The notes beneath the pieces were generated by a model. It made no database searches. It was not told the origin of the DNA and saw only the letters and a list, made by a program, of their open reading frames with translations. From an uncultured Glaciecola sp. (GTDB lineage: Bacteria; Pseudomonadota; Gammaproteobacteria; Enterobacterales; Alteromonadaceae): 64,000 nucleotides of DNA. Location: positions 1 through 64,000 of the forward strand of contig NZ_CALJHY010000002.1 of assembly GCF_937770335.1 (NCBI RefSeq), read 5' to 3'. Shown here piece by piece: positions 1 through 8,630 of this stretch (positions are counted from its first letter, which is position 1; each line of letters starts with the position of its first letter). The position numbers and the translations under genes were made by a program.

Positions 1-2418
1 GGCATAGAAGTGATTTCAATCACCTCTACAAAACGTGTTACTCCATTGATGGAAACCGGCCAAGCGGTCAGTGCCTTTAGTGAAGCAAGCATGGCCCAGA
101 TGAACATCGATGGCAGCCAAGATTTAGTGCAATATTCCCCCTCTTTAATTATTACGTCTAGTAGAATATCCATTCGTGGCGTTGGACGACCTACCACTGC
201 ACTTGGTTCAGATCCGGGGGTGGGGATTTATACTGACGGTGTATACAACACCGAAAACGGTATTTTTGAGTATTGTAATTTTTGTGACATAGAGCGTATA
301 GAGGTGCTCCGAGGACCTCAAGGTACGTTATATGGTCGAAATGCTGTAGGCGGAGCCATTAATGTTATTAGTAAAGAACCGCAAAGAGACTTCGGTGGTT
401 ACTTTAATTTAGAAGTTGGCAATGACGGTTATTTAGTCACTCAAGGACAGATAACAGGACCTCTAGGCGACACCTTTTCTGGTATCGCTACCATATCTAA
501 AATGGAGCGTGACGCTCTACAAGAAAATCTAGCAGCGGATGTTGGCGATTTGGACAATAAAGATAGAACTTATTATTCAATGACTTTAAAAGCGGATTGG
601 ACCGACAACTTTTCCAGTTCATTACGCTACATGAATTATGAGCGCAGCGAAAACCCGTCGCCAGGTTATTTGGGCGATGCTTATCCAACTGAGTTTGTAA
701 ATCTTGGAGCTGCCAATTTACCTGGCATTTACTTTGGTTCAAATGCACTTAATCACGTCTCGGGTTACACCATACCTAATCCGGCAGTGAATGATATTAA
801 TCAAACAAACGTGGATACTTTAGGCCAACAAGATGTGGAAACAACACGCCTAACCTTTATCAGTACGTTGACAGTAGACGATTTAGAATTTAAATATACA
901 TTCGGTGACAACGAGTTTACTTATGACTCTATTGCTGACGGTGATGTTTCTAATGCGGCCTTTGGTGGTATGAACTTTTCCGAGATGTTCAGACAAATAA
1001 CAACACTTGTTGGTATCCCGGGTGGTGTTTATTTACCTAATCCTGCAACCGGCGCGCCTATTACTGTTGCCTCAGATATGACCGCTAGTGTTATTCAATC
1101 GGGTGAGTTCACATCGCATGAATTACAGGTGGTATCTAACTACGATAGTGCATTAAACTTTATTGCTGGTGTTTACTATTTTAATAGTAAAGAGAGTCAA
1201 TATAGTGATTTCGTAGAGCGCGGTTTTGGTTTAATGCAGGGAGATTTGATTGCCGCTAATTACGGTGGTTTTCCCCCGGAGTTTGGTATTGCAGATAGCG
1301 GGACTTTCTTAGGTTTTCCTGGTTTTCAGCCCGGTTTATATCAGTTTTATTCTTCGTTGATTGGTGCACCATTTGAAGCTACTGCTAATGGTGATGGTGG
1401 TTTTCTATATTACGGTCAAAATAATCTAGAAACAACGGCTACTGCTTTATATGGTCAGTTAGAATATCAAGTTAACGATGAGCTGGCTTTAACTGCTGGC
1501 CTGCGTTATTCAAACGATGAAAAAATCGGGGGTGACGATGTATTTGCTTACCTTTCGGTGCCGAAAAATCAGCATCAACTTGATGATAGTTGGAGCAAAA
1601 CAACTTGGCGTTTACAGGCAGATTGGAATGTCGATAAAGATACTTTCGTGTATGGCTATGTCTCAACCGGCTATCGTTCAGGTGGTTTCAACCTTGGTGC
1701 TGCCACCGCAGCGCCCGTGGATGTAGTGAACCCAGAAGAGTTAACTGCCTATGAGGTAGGCTACAAAAAATCGCTCCATAATAATAGTGTGAATTTGTCT
1801 TTAGCCGCCTATTATTACGATTATACTGATTTACAGGTACTTTCGACAGTCACCGAAGGTGGGGTAACTACCGCCGCTTTTGATAATGCAGCTGAAGCTA
1901 CAGTGATGGGTTTAGAGGCTGAGTTACAGGCATGGCTGACTACCGACTTGCGCGTTATGGCTACTTATTCGTTAACTAATTCAGAATACGATAATTATAC
2001 AGCTGTTGACTCTACTGCCTGCGCCATTCTGGGTGAATGTGATATTCAGGACTTGTCAGGTAATCAATTGAATATGGCACCAGAAACCAAGCTTTCACTT
2101 TCAGTCAGCCAGTTCTTTGCTCTGGATGATATGGGTACAGTGTTGCTAACCGCTGGTTATTCTTATGTTGGTGAACAATACTCTCGGTCTTTTAATCGCA
2201 GTGATTGGGATCAAGTCGATAGTTATGACCGTATTGATGCCCGCTTGAGTTGGACCTCTTCAAGTGAAGCATTTGAGGTCGCAGCTTTTGTTAGAAATGC
2301 TGCTGATGAACGTGATGTTTTGCGTTATTCGACACCATCTACAGTGACACGTTTACAGAATGCGGAACTGTCTGACCCTATCTCTTATGGCTTACAACTG
2401 CGTTATAATTTTGATTAA
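1..2418 (+). CDS. TonB-dependent outer-membrane receptor (5' end outside window)
   Basis: This is the C-terminal part of a TonB-dependent receptor, an outer-membrane beta-barrel that imports a ligand (siderophore, vitamin, glycan or lipid) using TonB energy. The frame is open from base 1, so the signal peptide and the start of the plug lie outside the window. The first residues (EVISITSTKR) look like the region just after a TonB box. A plug domain follows, with the typical IERIEVLRGPQGTLYGRNAV segment, and then a long barrel with alternating aromatic strands ending in LRYNFD. An unusual C-x-x-C pair (YCNFCD) sits just before the IERIEVLRG motif. A hairpin follows 16 bases after the stop. The substrate cannot be told from sequence; the ketone/lipid genes downstream are only circumstantial. 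Confidence 0.93.
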   Translation, partial: GIEVISITSTKRVTPLMETGQAVSAFSEASMAQMNIDGSQDLVQYSPSLIITSSRISIRGVGRPTTALGSDPGVGIYTDGVYNTENGIFEYCNFCDIERIEVLRGPQGTLYGRNAVGGAINVISKEPQRDFGGYFNLEVGNDGYLVTQGQITGPLGDTFSGIATISKMERDALQENLAADVGDLDNKDRTYYSMTLKADWTDNFSSSLRYMNYERSENPSPGYLGDAYPTEFVNLGAANLPGIYFGSNALNHVSGYTIPNPAVNDINQTNVDTLGQQDVETTRLTFISTLTVDDLEFKYTFGDNEFTYDSIADGDVSNAAFGGMNFSEMFRQITTLVGIPGGVYLPNPATGAPITVASDMTASVIQSGEFTSHELQVVSNYDSALNFIAGVYYFNSKESQYSDFVERGFGLMQGDLIAANYGGFPPEFGIADSGTFLGFPGFQPGLYQFYSSLIGAPFEATANGDGGFLYYGQNNLETTATALYGQLEYQVNDELALTAGLRYSNDEKIGGDDVFAYLSVPKNQHQLDDSWSKTTWRLQADWNVDKDTFVYGYVSTGYRSGGFNLGAATAAPVDVVNPEELTAYEVGYKKSLHNNSVNLSLAAYYYDYTDLQVLSTVTEGGVTTAAFDNAAEATVMGLEAELQAWLTTDLRVMATYSLTNSEYDNYTAVDSTACAILGECDIQDLSGNQLNMAPETKLSLSVSQFFALDDMGTVLLTAGYSYVGEQYSRSFNRSDWDQVDSYDRIDARLSWTSSSEAFEVAAFVRNAADERDVLRYSTPSTVTRLQNAELSDPISYGLQLRYNFD

Positions 2419-2433
2419 TATCTAAGTGTCAAC

Positions 2434-2456
2434 GATAGCCCTGTTGCGGGGCTATC
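2434..2456 (+). terminator. Hairpin terminator after the TonB receptor
   Basis: GATAGCCC (2434-2441) pairs perfectly with GGGCTATC (2449-2456) around a 7-base loop, 16 bases after the receptor stop. The tail is T-rich but not a clean T run. Its position argues that the Crp/Fnr gene starts at 2498, not at the earlier in-frame ATG at 2426, which lies before the hairpin. Confidence 0.7.
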
Positions 2457-2497
2457 TCATTACCTATTTGTTAATACAAACCATACTTGGCCTAACT

Positions 2498-3190
2498 ATG
2501 AATTTTGAAAGTGTTATTAAGCGATGTCCTTGGTTCAAAGGTGCTCCTGATTCGGCTTTTGAAACATTAATCGACGTGGCGAGATTAAAACATTTTGAAC
2601 AAAATAATTACCTTTATCGATTGGGCGAAGAAGGCGAGTTTGTTTACGGTGTGCTAAGCGGATTTGTGCGTGTAAAAATTAGCAGTATTGTTGGACAAGA
2701 GTTTGCAATAACTGAGTTTTCGTCAAACTCGTGGCTAGGAGAATTTGCTTTAACTAACGAGCCAGCTCGTATGTTTGAAGCCCAAGTGCTAGCTGCATCG
2801 AGTATTATTCAAATTCCCAAACGAATAGTGAAAGCGCTAGCTAAAGAGCACAACATCATTTATCAAAATTTGTTTTTGGCACAAGCCAAAAGAACCCTGC
2901 AAATGTGTGAATTGTTGGCTGGCATGCTCTTTTACCCACTGAGTGCTCGGTTGGCCGGCAGACTGCAGTGGTTTGCGCAAAATTATGGGGTACGGACTGA
3001 GGCCGGGATCTTAATCGATAAAAAGATGACTCAGCAAGAATTAGCGGAGCTGACCAGAGGCTCGCGTCAAAGAGTGAATAAAATAGTAAAAGAATTTGAA
3101 GATGAAGGTATTTTGGTTTTGACTGGGCAAAAGTATTTAGTCAAAAACATGCTGGCATTAAAAGCCAAAACGATACTCAAAAACGAATGA
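2498..3190 (+). CDS. Crp/Fnr family transcriptional regulator
   Basis: A cytoplasmic DNA-binding regulator of about 230 residues. The N-terminal half is a cyclic-nucleotide-binding-type beta barrel (LYRLGEEGEFVYGVLSGFVRV, then the SSNSWLGEFALTNEP loop). A long dimer helix follows, then a C-terminal winged helix with the recognition segment MTQQELAELTRGSRQRVNK. No Fnr-type N-terminal cysteine cluster is seen, so an effector other than an Fe-S cluster is more likely. ATG 2498 is preferred because the upstream extension would run through the receptor terminator. It lies 123 bases before the monooxygenase in the same direction and is the natural candidate regulator of that cassette; this is inference from position. 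Confidence 0.9.
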   Translation: MNFESVIKRCPWFKGAPDSAFETLIDVARLKHFEQNNYLYRLGEEGEFVYGVLSGFVRVKISSIVGQEFAITEFSSNSWLGEFALTNEPARMFEAQVLAASSIIQIPKRIVKALAKEHNIIYQNLFLAQAKRTLQMCELLAGMLFYPLSARLAGRLQWFAQNYGVRTEAGILIDKKMTQQELAELTRGSRQRVNKIVKEFEDEGILVLTGQKYLVKNMLALKAKTILKNE

Positions 3191-3227
3191 TTTTTTCAGA
3201 CCAGGCATCAAAAATGTCACATAGAAG

Positions 3228-3252
3228 ACAGCTAACAGTCAATTTGAGCTGT
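3228..3252 (+). promoter_or_regulatory. Inverted repeat upstream of the monooxygenase
   Basis: ACAGCT (3228-3233) and AGCTGT (3247-3252) form a 6-bp dyad with a 13-base spacer in the 123-base gap between the Crp/Fnr gene and the monooxygenase. It could be an operator for the neighbouring regulator. The match is short and may be chance. Confidence 0.25.
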
Positions 3253-3313
3253 AACTTACCAAATTTCTATAGTTCAACGTTTGCAAAAATAGAGTAAAGA
3301 CTTAGGTGATTTT

Positions 3314-4795
3314 ATGAATTCAGTTAATAACAAGAATGAACATGTTGATGTGCTCGTAGTGGGAGCTGGTTTATCTGGAATAGGTTCTGCTTACCATTTA
3401 AAAACACAATTACCAGACAAAAGTTTCTGCGTGCTCGATGGCATGGAAAGTTTTGGCGGTACCTGGCTGACGCACAATTATCCTGGCGTTCGATCGGACA
3501 GTGACCTATTTACTTTTGGTTATCGATTCAAGCCCTGGACGGGAGCGCCAATTGCCAAGGGCGCTGAGATTTTAAATTACATGCGAGAAGTCATTGATGA
3601 CAATCATTTAGCCTCGCATATTCGCTATAGTCATCATGTGCTTGGAGCTAGCTGGGACAGTGCTAAGCAACTTTGGAGCATTACTGCATTTAAAAAAGAT
3701 AGCAAAGAAACTGTCGTTATTACCGCTAATTTTTTATGGATGTGCCAAGGCTATTATAATCATGAGAAAGGTTATACGCCGGATTGGAAGGGCAGGGATG
3801 ATTACAAAGGCCTGCTTATCCATCCACAGGATTGGCCAAAAGATCTAGATTACAAAGATAAAAAGGTGGTGATTATTGGTTCAGGTGCAACTGCTGCTAC
3901 TTTGGCGCCTAATATAGCTGAAGATTGTGCTCATGTGACGTTATTGCAGCGCTCTCCAACCTACTTTATTCCAAGAGATAATCAAAATCCGTTAACTAAC
4001 CAATTGCGCGAATTAGGCATTGATGATTCATGGATCCATGAAATAACTCGTCAGCAGCTACTTCAGGAACAGGCAGGTTTTATTCAATTATCTATGCAAT
4101 ATCCCACTGAGGTTAAAAAAGGCCTGATTGATGGTGTTGCTGCACTTCTCGATGATGATTTTGATGTGGAAAAACATTTTACCCCTAAGTATGCACCCTG
4201 GAGACAACGCATAGCTGTTGTCCCTGAAGGCGATATTTTTGCGGGTATTCGCTCAGGTAGAGTTAGCGTTAAAACTGAGCAAATTGAGTGTTTCAATGAA
4301 ACTGGCATTGCGCTTCAGTCCGGAGAGCAATTAGATGCTGATATTATTATTTCAGCGACAGGGTTTAACCTTTCGGTATTAGGCGGAATTGAATTTTCGG
4401 TTGACGGCAAGATTGTCGATTTTGCTGAAAAAGTGGGATACCGAGGCATGATGTTCACTGATGTACCGAACATGGTATGGGTAATGGGGTACTTTCGTGC
4501 GAGCTGGACATTACGTGTGGACCTAATCGGTGATTTCATCTGCCGATTATTGGCACATATGGATGAAAAAAAGGTGAAGCAAGTCACCATGACGCTGCGA
4601 GATGAAGATGCTGATATGGAGTTATTATCCTGGATTGATACAGATGAATTTAACCCCAGTTATATGTTGCGTTCATTGCATTTAATGCCCAAACGCGGCA
4701 GTAAAGCAGATTGGCAACATACTCAAGATTATTGGTCAGAGAAGGAGACACTGCCCAGCGTTAATTTAGACGACGACCTGTTTATTTATAAATAG
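3314..4795 (+). CDS. Flavoprotein monooxygenase, Baeyer-Villiger type
   Basis: Predicted FAD- and NADPH-dependent monooxygenase inserting oxygen into a ketone to give an ester or lactone. The N-terminal FAD Rossmann motif is GAGLSG at residues 17-22. The Baeyer-Villiger fingerprint (F/Y)xGxxxHxxxW appears as YKGLLIHPQDWP at about residues 164-175. A second nucleotide-binding motif, GSGATA, lies at 189-194. The length of 493 residues fits single-component type I enzymes. It is followed after 73 bases by an alpha/beta hydrolase and then an SDR, a partnership known from ketone-degradation clusters and from the mycobacterial mymA operon. The substrate (cyclic ketone, long-chain ketone or terpenoid) is unknown. 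Confidence 0.9.
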   Translation: MNSVNNKNEHVDVLVVGAGLSGIGSAYHLKTQLPDKSFCVLDGMESFGGTWLTHNYPGVRSDSDLFTFGYRFKPWTGAPIAKGAEILNYMREVIDDNHLASHIRYSHHVLGASWDSAKQLWSITAFKKDSKETVVITANFLWMCQGYYNHEKGYTPDWKGRDDYKGLLIHPQDWPKDLDYKDKKVVIIGSGATAATLAPNIAEDCAHVTLLQRSPTYFIPRDNQNPLTNQLRELGIDDSWIHEITRQQLLQEQAGFIQLSMQYPTEVKKGLIDGVAALLDDDFDVEKHFTPKYAPWRQRIAVVPEGDIFAGIRSGRVSVKTEQIECFNETGIALQSGEQLDADIIISATGFNLSVLGGIEFSVDGKIVDFAEKVGYRGMMFTDVPNMVWVMGYFRASWTLRVDLIGDFICRLLAHMDEKKVKQVTMTLRDEDADMELLSWIDTDEFNPSYMLRSLHLMPKRGSKADWQHTQDYWSEKETLPSVNLDDDLFIYK

Positions 4796-4868
4796 AAAGC
4801 AATAAAGTGGTTTTTTCAAACGACAAATCAAACAGCAAATAAATTATCAGTTACATAGGCACGATTAA

Positions 4869-5789
4869 ATGAATAACGACTCCAAGCTGGAAGACAGAAT
4901 TAATGTAAACGGTGTAGATATTGCGTATCAGCTGCATGGAGATACATCGCACCCAACTCTATTGCTTATACAAGGTTTAAGCACCCCTCTAACGGGGTGG
5001 CCTAGCGCAATGATTATGCGTTTTGTTACAGCCGGTTATCAGGTTTTACTCTTAGATAACCGTGATGCAGGGCGCTCGCAGTGGCTAGACTATTTGCCGT
5101 CTCCAAATATGCTTTGGGTAATACTGAAATTAAGGCTAGGGATGACAGTAAAAGCTCCGTATAAGCTTGAAGATATGATGCAAGATGTCGTTGCGCTATT
5201 AGATGCCCTTAACTTGTCTGAAGTGCATGTGGTTGGCGCATCAATGGGCGGGATGATCGCGCAATTGATGGCCATCCATCACCCACTAAGAGTGAAGTCA
5301 TTAACCTCGATAATGTCCACAACAGGATATAAAAATCTGCCTCCGATTGAAAAGCACATTAGTCGGGTTTTAATGCAAAAGCCAGCTTCATCAGACTATA
5401 AAGACCGGATGGATTACCACATTAAAAAATGGCAAGTGATTGGCAGTCCAGATTACCCTTCTTCAGACACTTACTTAACTGAATATGTCGATAGTATTTT
5501 GCAGCGCGGCATCTCAACAAAAGGAACGTTGCGTCAATTCTTGGCAATAATGGTGGCAGCAAATAGGCAAGATGCGCTAGCAAAATTGAGCATTCCAAGT
5601 TTAGTGATCCACGGTGATCGTGATGGACTGGTCAATGTTGCTGGTGGCAAGGCGACAGCAGAAGCAATACCGAATGCAAAGCTTAAAATCTACCCGGGAA
5701 TGGGGCATGATTTGCCGGTTGAATTAATAGATAACATAGTCGACGACATTGTTTTCCATATAAATACTAATTTAGGTAATAGTGTATGA
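4869..5789 (+). CDS. Alpha/beta hydrolase fold protein
   Basis: Cytoplasmic alpha/beta hydrolase of 306 residues without a signal peptide. The nucleophile elbow is GASMGG with Ser125, the acid is probably Asp250 (HGDRDG) and the base His280 (GMGHDLP). The oxyanion-side loop is IQGLSTPLTGW. Given the Baeyer-Villiger enzyme just upstream, the simplest role is hydrolysis of the resulting ester or lactone; this is inferred from context. Its stop overlaps the start of the SDR by 4 bases (ATGA), so the two are translationally coupled. It is a clear paralogue of the hydrolase at 25132-26043: both share the GMIAQ, LTSIMSTTG and DNRD segments. Confidence 0.9.
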   Translation: MNNDSKLEDRINVNGVDIAYQLHGDTSHPTLLLIQGLSTPLTGWPSAMIMRFVTAGYQVLLLDNRDAGRSQWLDYLPSPNMLWVILKLRLGMTVKAPYKLEDMMQDVVALLDALNLSEVHVVGASMGGMIAQLMAIHHPLRVKSLTSIMSTTGYKNLPPIEKHISRVLMQKPASSDYKDRMDYHIKKWQVIGSPDYPSSDTYLTEYVDSILQRGISTKGTLRQFLAIMVAANRQDALAKLSIPSLVIHGDRDGLVNVAGGKATAEAIPNAKLKIYPGMGHDLPVELIDNIVDDIVFHINTNLGNSV

Positions 5790-6631
5790 AGCAATACAGT
5801 GAGCAGGTAGCTGTTATTACTGGGGCTGCATCGGGTATTGGAAAGGCCTTAGCACTCAAATTAGCGGATCAAGGCTGCCATTTAGCATTAGCCGATAAAG
5901 ACTTCGATGGTTTAGAAAAGCTACAACAACAAATAGAGGCTAAAGGTGTTGAATGTTTTATTGTCAGCCTTGATGTATCCGACAACGCTGCTTTTATTGA
6001 ATTTGCACAACAAACTAATGACAAATTTAACCGCATCGACATGTTATTTAACAACGCTGGTGTTAGCTTAATTGATTCAGTCGAAAACCAAACCCTTGAC
6101 GATTTTCACTGGCTAATGAACATCAATTTTTGGGGTGTGGTGCACGGCACCAATGCGTTTATACCTTATTTAAAAGCGTCTCCAAGCGCACATATTGTTA
6201 ATATATCTAGTTTGTTCGGTTTGCTTTCTTTGCCATTACAGAGCGCCTACAACTCCTCTAAGTTCGCGGTAAGGGGGTTCACTGAAGCGCTTAAAATGGA
6301 AATGGCAGGTACTAATCTAGCTGTACATTGTGTGCACCCTGGTGGGATTAAAACAAACATCACCAACAATGCTAAAGTAACAACCAACGTAGTGCCTAAG
6401 AGCGAGCTTATTGCTAACTTTAATAAGATAGCAAAAACGACAGCCGAACAAGCCGCTGATATCATTTTAGCCGGTATTGCGAAAAAACAGAGGCGCATTT
6501 TAGTGGGAGGAGATGCAAAGTTACTCGATCTTGTTGCAAGGTGGTTTCCGTCCAGCTACGAAAAAATACTGGGTTTTGAAAAAAGCATCATTAATAAACG
6601 TAAAAACTTGACGAGTAATACTAATCAATAA
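5786..6631 (+). CDS. Short-chain dehydrogenase/reductase (SDR)
   Basis: Classical SDR of 281 residues, oxidising an alcohol or reducing a carbonyl with NAD(P). The cofactor motif TGAASGIG is at residues 12-19, NNAG is present, and the catalytic set is Ser142, Tyr155 and Lys159 (YNSSK). It overlaps the hydrolase by 4 bases, so it is the last gene of the monooxygenase-hydrolase-SDR operon. It could make the ketone from a secondary alcohol before the monooxygenase step, or oxidise the alcohol released by the hydrolase. No terminator is evident; the following DNA is the degenerate selO fragment. Confidence 0.92.
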   Translation: MKQYSEQVAVITGAASGIGKALALKLADQGCHLALADKDFDGLEKLQQQIEAKGVECFIVSLDVSDNAAFIEFAQQTNDKFNRIDMLFNNAGVSLIDSVENQTLDDFHWLMNINFWGVVHGTNAFIPYLKASPSAHIVNISSLFGLLSLPLQSAYNSSKFAVRGFTEALKMEMAGTNLAVHCVHPGGIKTNITNNAKVTTNVVPKSELIANFNKIAKTTAEQAADIILAGIAKKQRRILVGGDAKLLDLVARWFPSSYEKILGFEKSIINKRKNLTSNTNQ

Positions 6632-6718
6632 CTCATCAACTTCTCGAAAGCGAAGCTCGGATCGGTGGAAAAGCTAAACCTCACATTTAAGGCCGTCACC
6701 GTGACCCTTCTTGCATTG

Positions 6719-7012
6719 CACTGTTTTCAAAAAATCACGACGAGCAACTATAATGCGATAATCCACCAAGCTCAAAAAACTCATACGGTTTTAGCTTATA
6801 ATACTTATCCTCCACTTCCTTAGATTGCTCTGCGTAAGGTTGTGTCATGACTACCTGTAGTTCCCGAACTAGTGAATAGTTTCCTGCGTTCGCTTGCTGA
6901 TAATCGATTAAACTGTAATTAAGTTAACCAGTTTCATCTGCTTAGAGCGTTCCTTACGCGAGATAGGTGAAGCAATGTTGGTGTTGTCGATAAGCGATTT
7001 TCATATTGTAAG
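6719..7012 (-). pseudogene. Degenerate 3' fragment of a second selO copy
   Basis: This non-coding stretch aligns along its length with 8618-8931, the 3' end of the intact selO gene, in the same orientation. Shared landmarks include the stop region with the terminal Cys-Ser-Ser codons, the 'ataatgcgataatccacc' segment, and 'gattgctctgcgtaaggttg'. An internal deletion of roughly 20 bases near 6904, many substitutions and in-frame stops rule out function. Similarity fades near 7012, and nothing recognisable lies between there and 7200. Nor is anything recognised in 6632-6718. The copy is a remnant of an older selO or of a duplication, now separated from the intact gene by the DUF418 gene. Confidence 0.85.
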
Positions 7013-7200
7013 GAATGGTAAAAGTCAATTTGCGTGAACAAGCGAATTGTGCGAGTTTTTGTCGCGGAAGCTTCACCTAGATAACCACAACACAATTTTA
7101 TTCAACTAAAATCTCACACCAATCCATTTCGTTAATCTCAATGCTAAAAAATCTATACCTGTTAAATAGATCCGCATTGTTATTTTTACTTAAGGTCGGC

Positions 7201-8388
7201 TTACTTTGGGATAGAGCTCCGCCATATGTATTCTAGTGGCCCCTGCTTAAAATATTTTAACCACATAGTGCTGAACAACCATTGAAAAACGATGACGCAT
7301 AAACCTATCCCCCATGTCGCAGTTAAACTCACATGACCTGTCAGTGCTAAGCCAAAACCATAGAAAATAGCAATCGCGAACAGTGTTTGCATAATGTAAT
7401 TACTCAGCGCCATTCTGCCTATAGGGGCAAATAGATTAAAAGGACTAATACGCTTTGACAACAATAGTGCCAATCCGGCCGCATAGCCGAACGCTAGTGG
7501 GACCACACCCACGGCTGACAATATAGTAAGGATTATTTCATAATACTCTGGATCCATAGCTTTTATAGCCGTATAAACGATGTTAGCGGGTAAACCTACT
7601 ACAATTCCCCAAAACATAATTTTTTTCAATAAACTGCGGTTTGATAAAAGTTGTTTATGTAAAATATGGCGTCCGACAACCACTCCTATGCACATAATAC
7701 CGAATACCTTGAATAGCCGACCCTCGGCCAGTACATCAGCGATCCTTAACATTGGATCGTAAAACTTGGTCGCTACATATAACTCGAAATCTTCGGTTTG
7801 TTGGCGATATAATAATTGCTCAAGCAAATTCCCCGCGGGTATACCAATATTTTCCATACGGTGTGCGAAAAACTCAAGAAGAGGGCCCGGATAAAAGCCG
7901 ACCATACCCAATAACCAAGTATGTGCAATGGGCAATAAAATAAAGCTTGTGCCTACGATAAGCAGTGTTTTTGATGACCAATGAAATACATATAGGACCA
8001 ATAAGCCGAGTAAGGCATAAATAGTAAGTATATCGCCGAACCATAATACCCAAAAATGCAAAATACCGATAAGTAATAATACCGCCAAACGTTTTCGCAT
8101 GTAATTATTAAAGGCACTGATATCACCTTTAAATGACTGATATTGGATCACCATCCCAATTCCAAATAATAAAGAAAATAGTGTGTAAAATTTACCCTCA
8201 ATAAAGATTAATTGGATGTATTTTATGACCTTATCTAGTCCGGCGGTATTAAAACTTCCAGCCGCTTCGGGTGATAAGAAGTAATAGCCAGAGAATATTT
8301 TTAAATTCGCGAATAATATAAAACAGATACAAATACCTCTTAAAATATCTAAAAAGGCGATCCTTGATTCTAATGTTTTCTGATGCAT
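7201..8388 (-). CDS. DUF418 family inner-membrane protein (YeiB-like)
   Basis: Polytopic membrane protein of 395 residues with about ten hydrophobic segments. The N-terminus SRIAFLDILRGICICFILFA and the C-terminal pattern WLKYFKQGPLEYIWR are typical of the DUF418/YeiB family, related to membrane acyltransferase-3-like folds. Its biochemical role is not established. It stands alone on the minus strand between the selO fragment and intact selO. The 242 bases separating it from selO (8389-8630) contain no feature I recognise apart from the last few bases shared with the selO repeat. Confidence 0.85.
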   Translation of the reverse strand: MHQKTLESRIAFLDILRGICICFILFANLKIFSGYYFLSPEAAGSFNTAGLDKVIKYIQLIFIEGKFYTLFSLLFGIGMVIQYQSFKGDISAFNNYMRKRLAVLLLIGILHFWVLWFGDILTIYALLGLLVLYVFHWSSKTLLIVGTSFILLPIAHTWLLGMVGFYPGPLLEFFAHRMENIGIPAGNLLEQLLYRQQTEDFELYVATKFYDPMLRIADVLAEGRLFKVFGIMCIGVVVGRHILHKQLLSNRSLLKKIMFWGIVVGLPANIVYTAIKAMDPEYYEIILTILSAVGVVPLAFGYAAGLALLLSKRISPFNLFAPIGRMALSNYIMQTLFAIAIFYGFGLALTGHVSLTATWGIGLCVIVFQWLFSTMWLKYFKQGPLEYIWRSSIPK

Positions 8389-8630
8389 ACTTGTTATTTA
8401 CTTCTTTTGAGTGTTTCTTACTCGCTACAGTTGTAATGATTGGACTTTAATATTAGGGATAATGCAATAATTATAAAAATTAAATGTGATACTAAAAACT
8501 GTTTGTACTCTTGTTTTATATTGGTGCGATGGGAAGGGGAAGAGCAATAGTATAGGCTTCGCCGATCGCAGCTAGTTCAGAGATAACGTCAAAAAATATG
8601 GTTATCTCCGACCTCACCGTTTTCAAAGAA

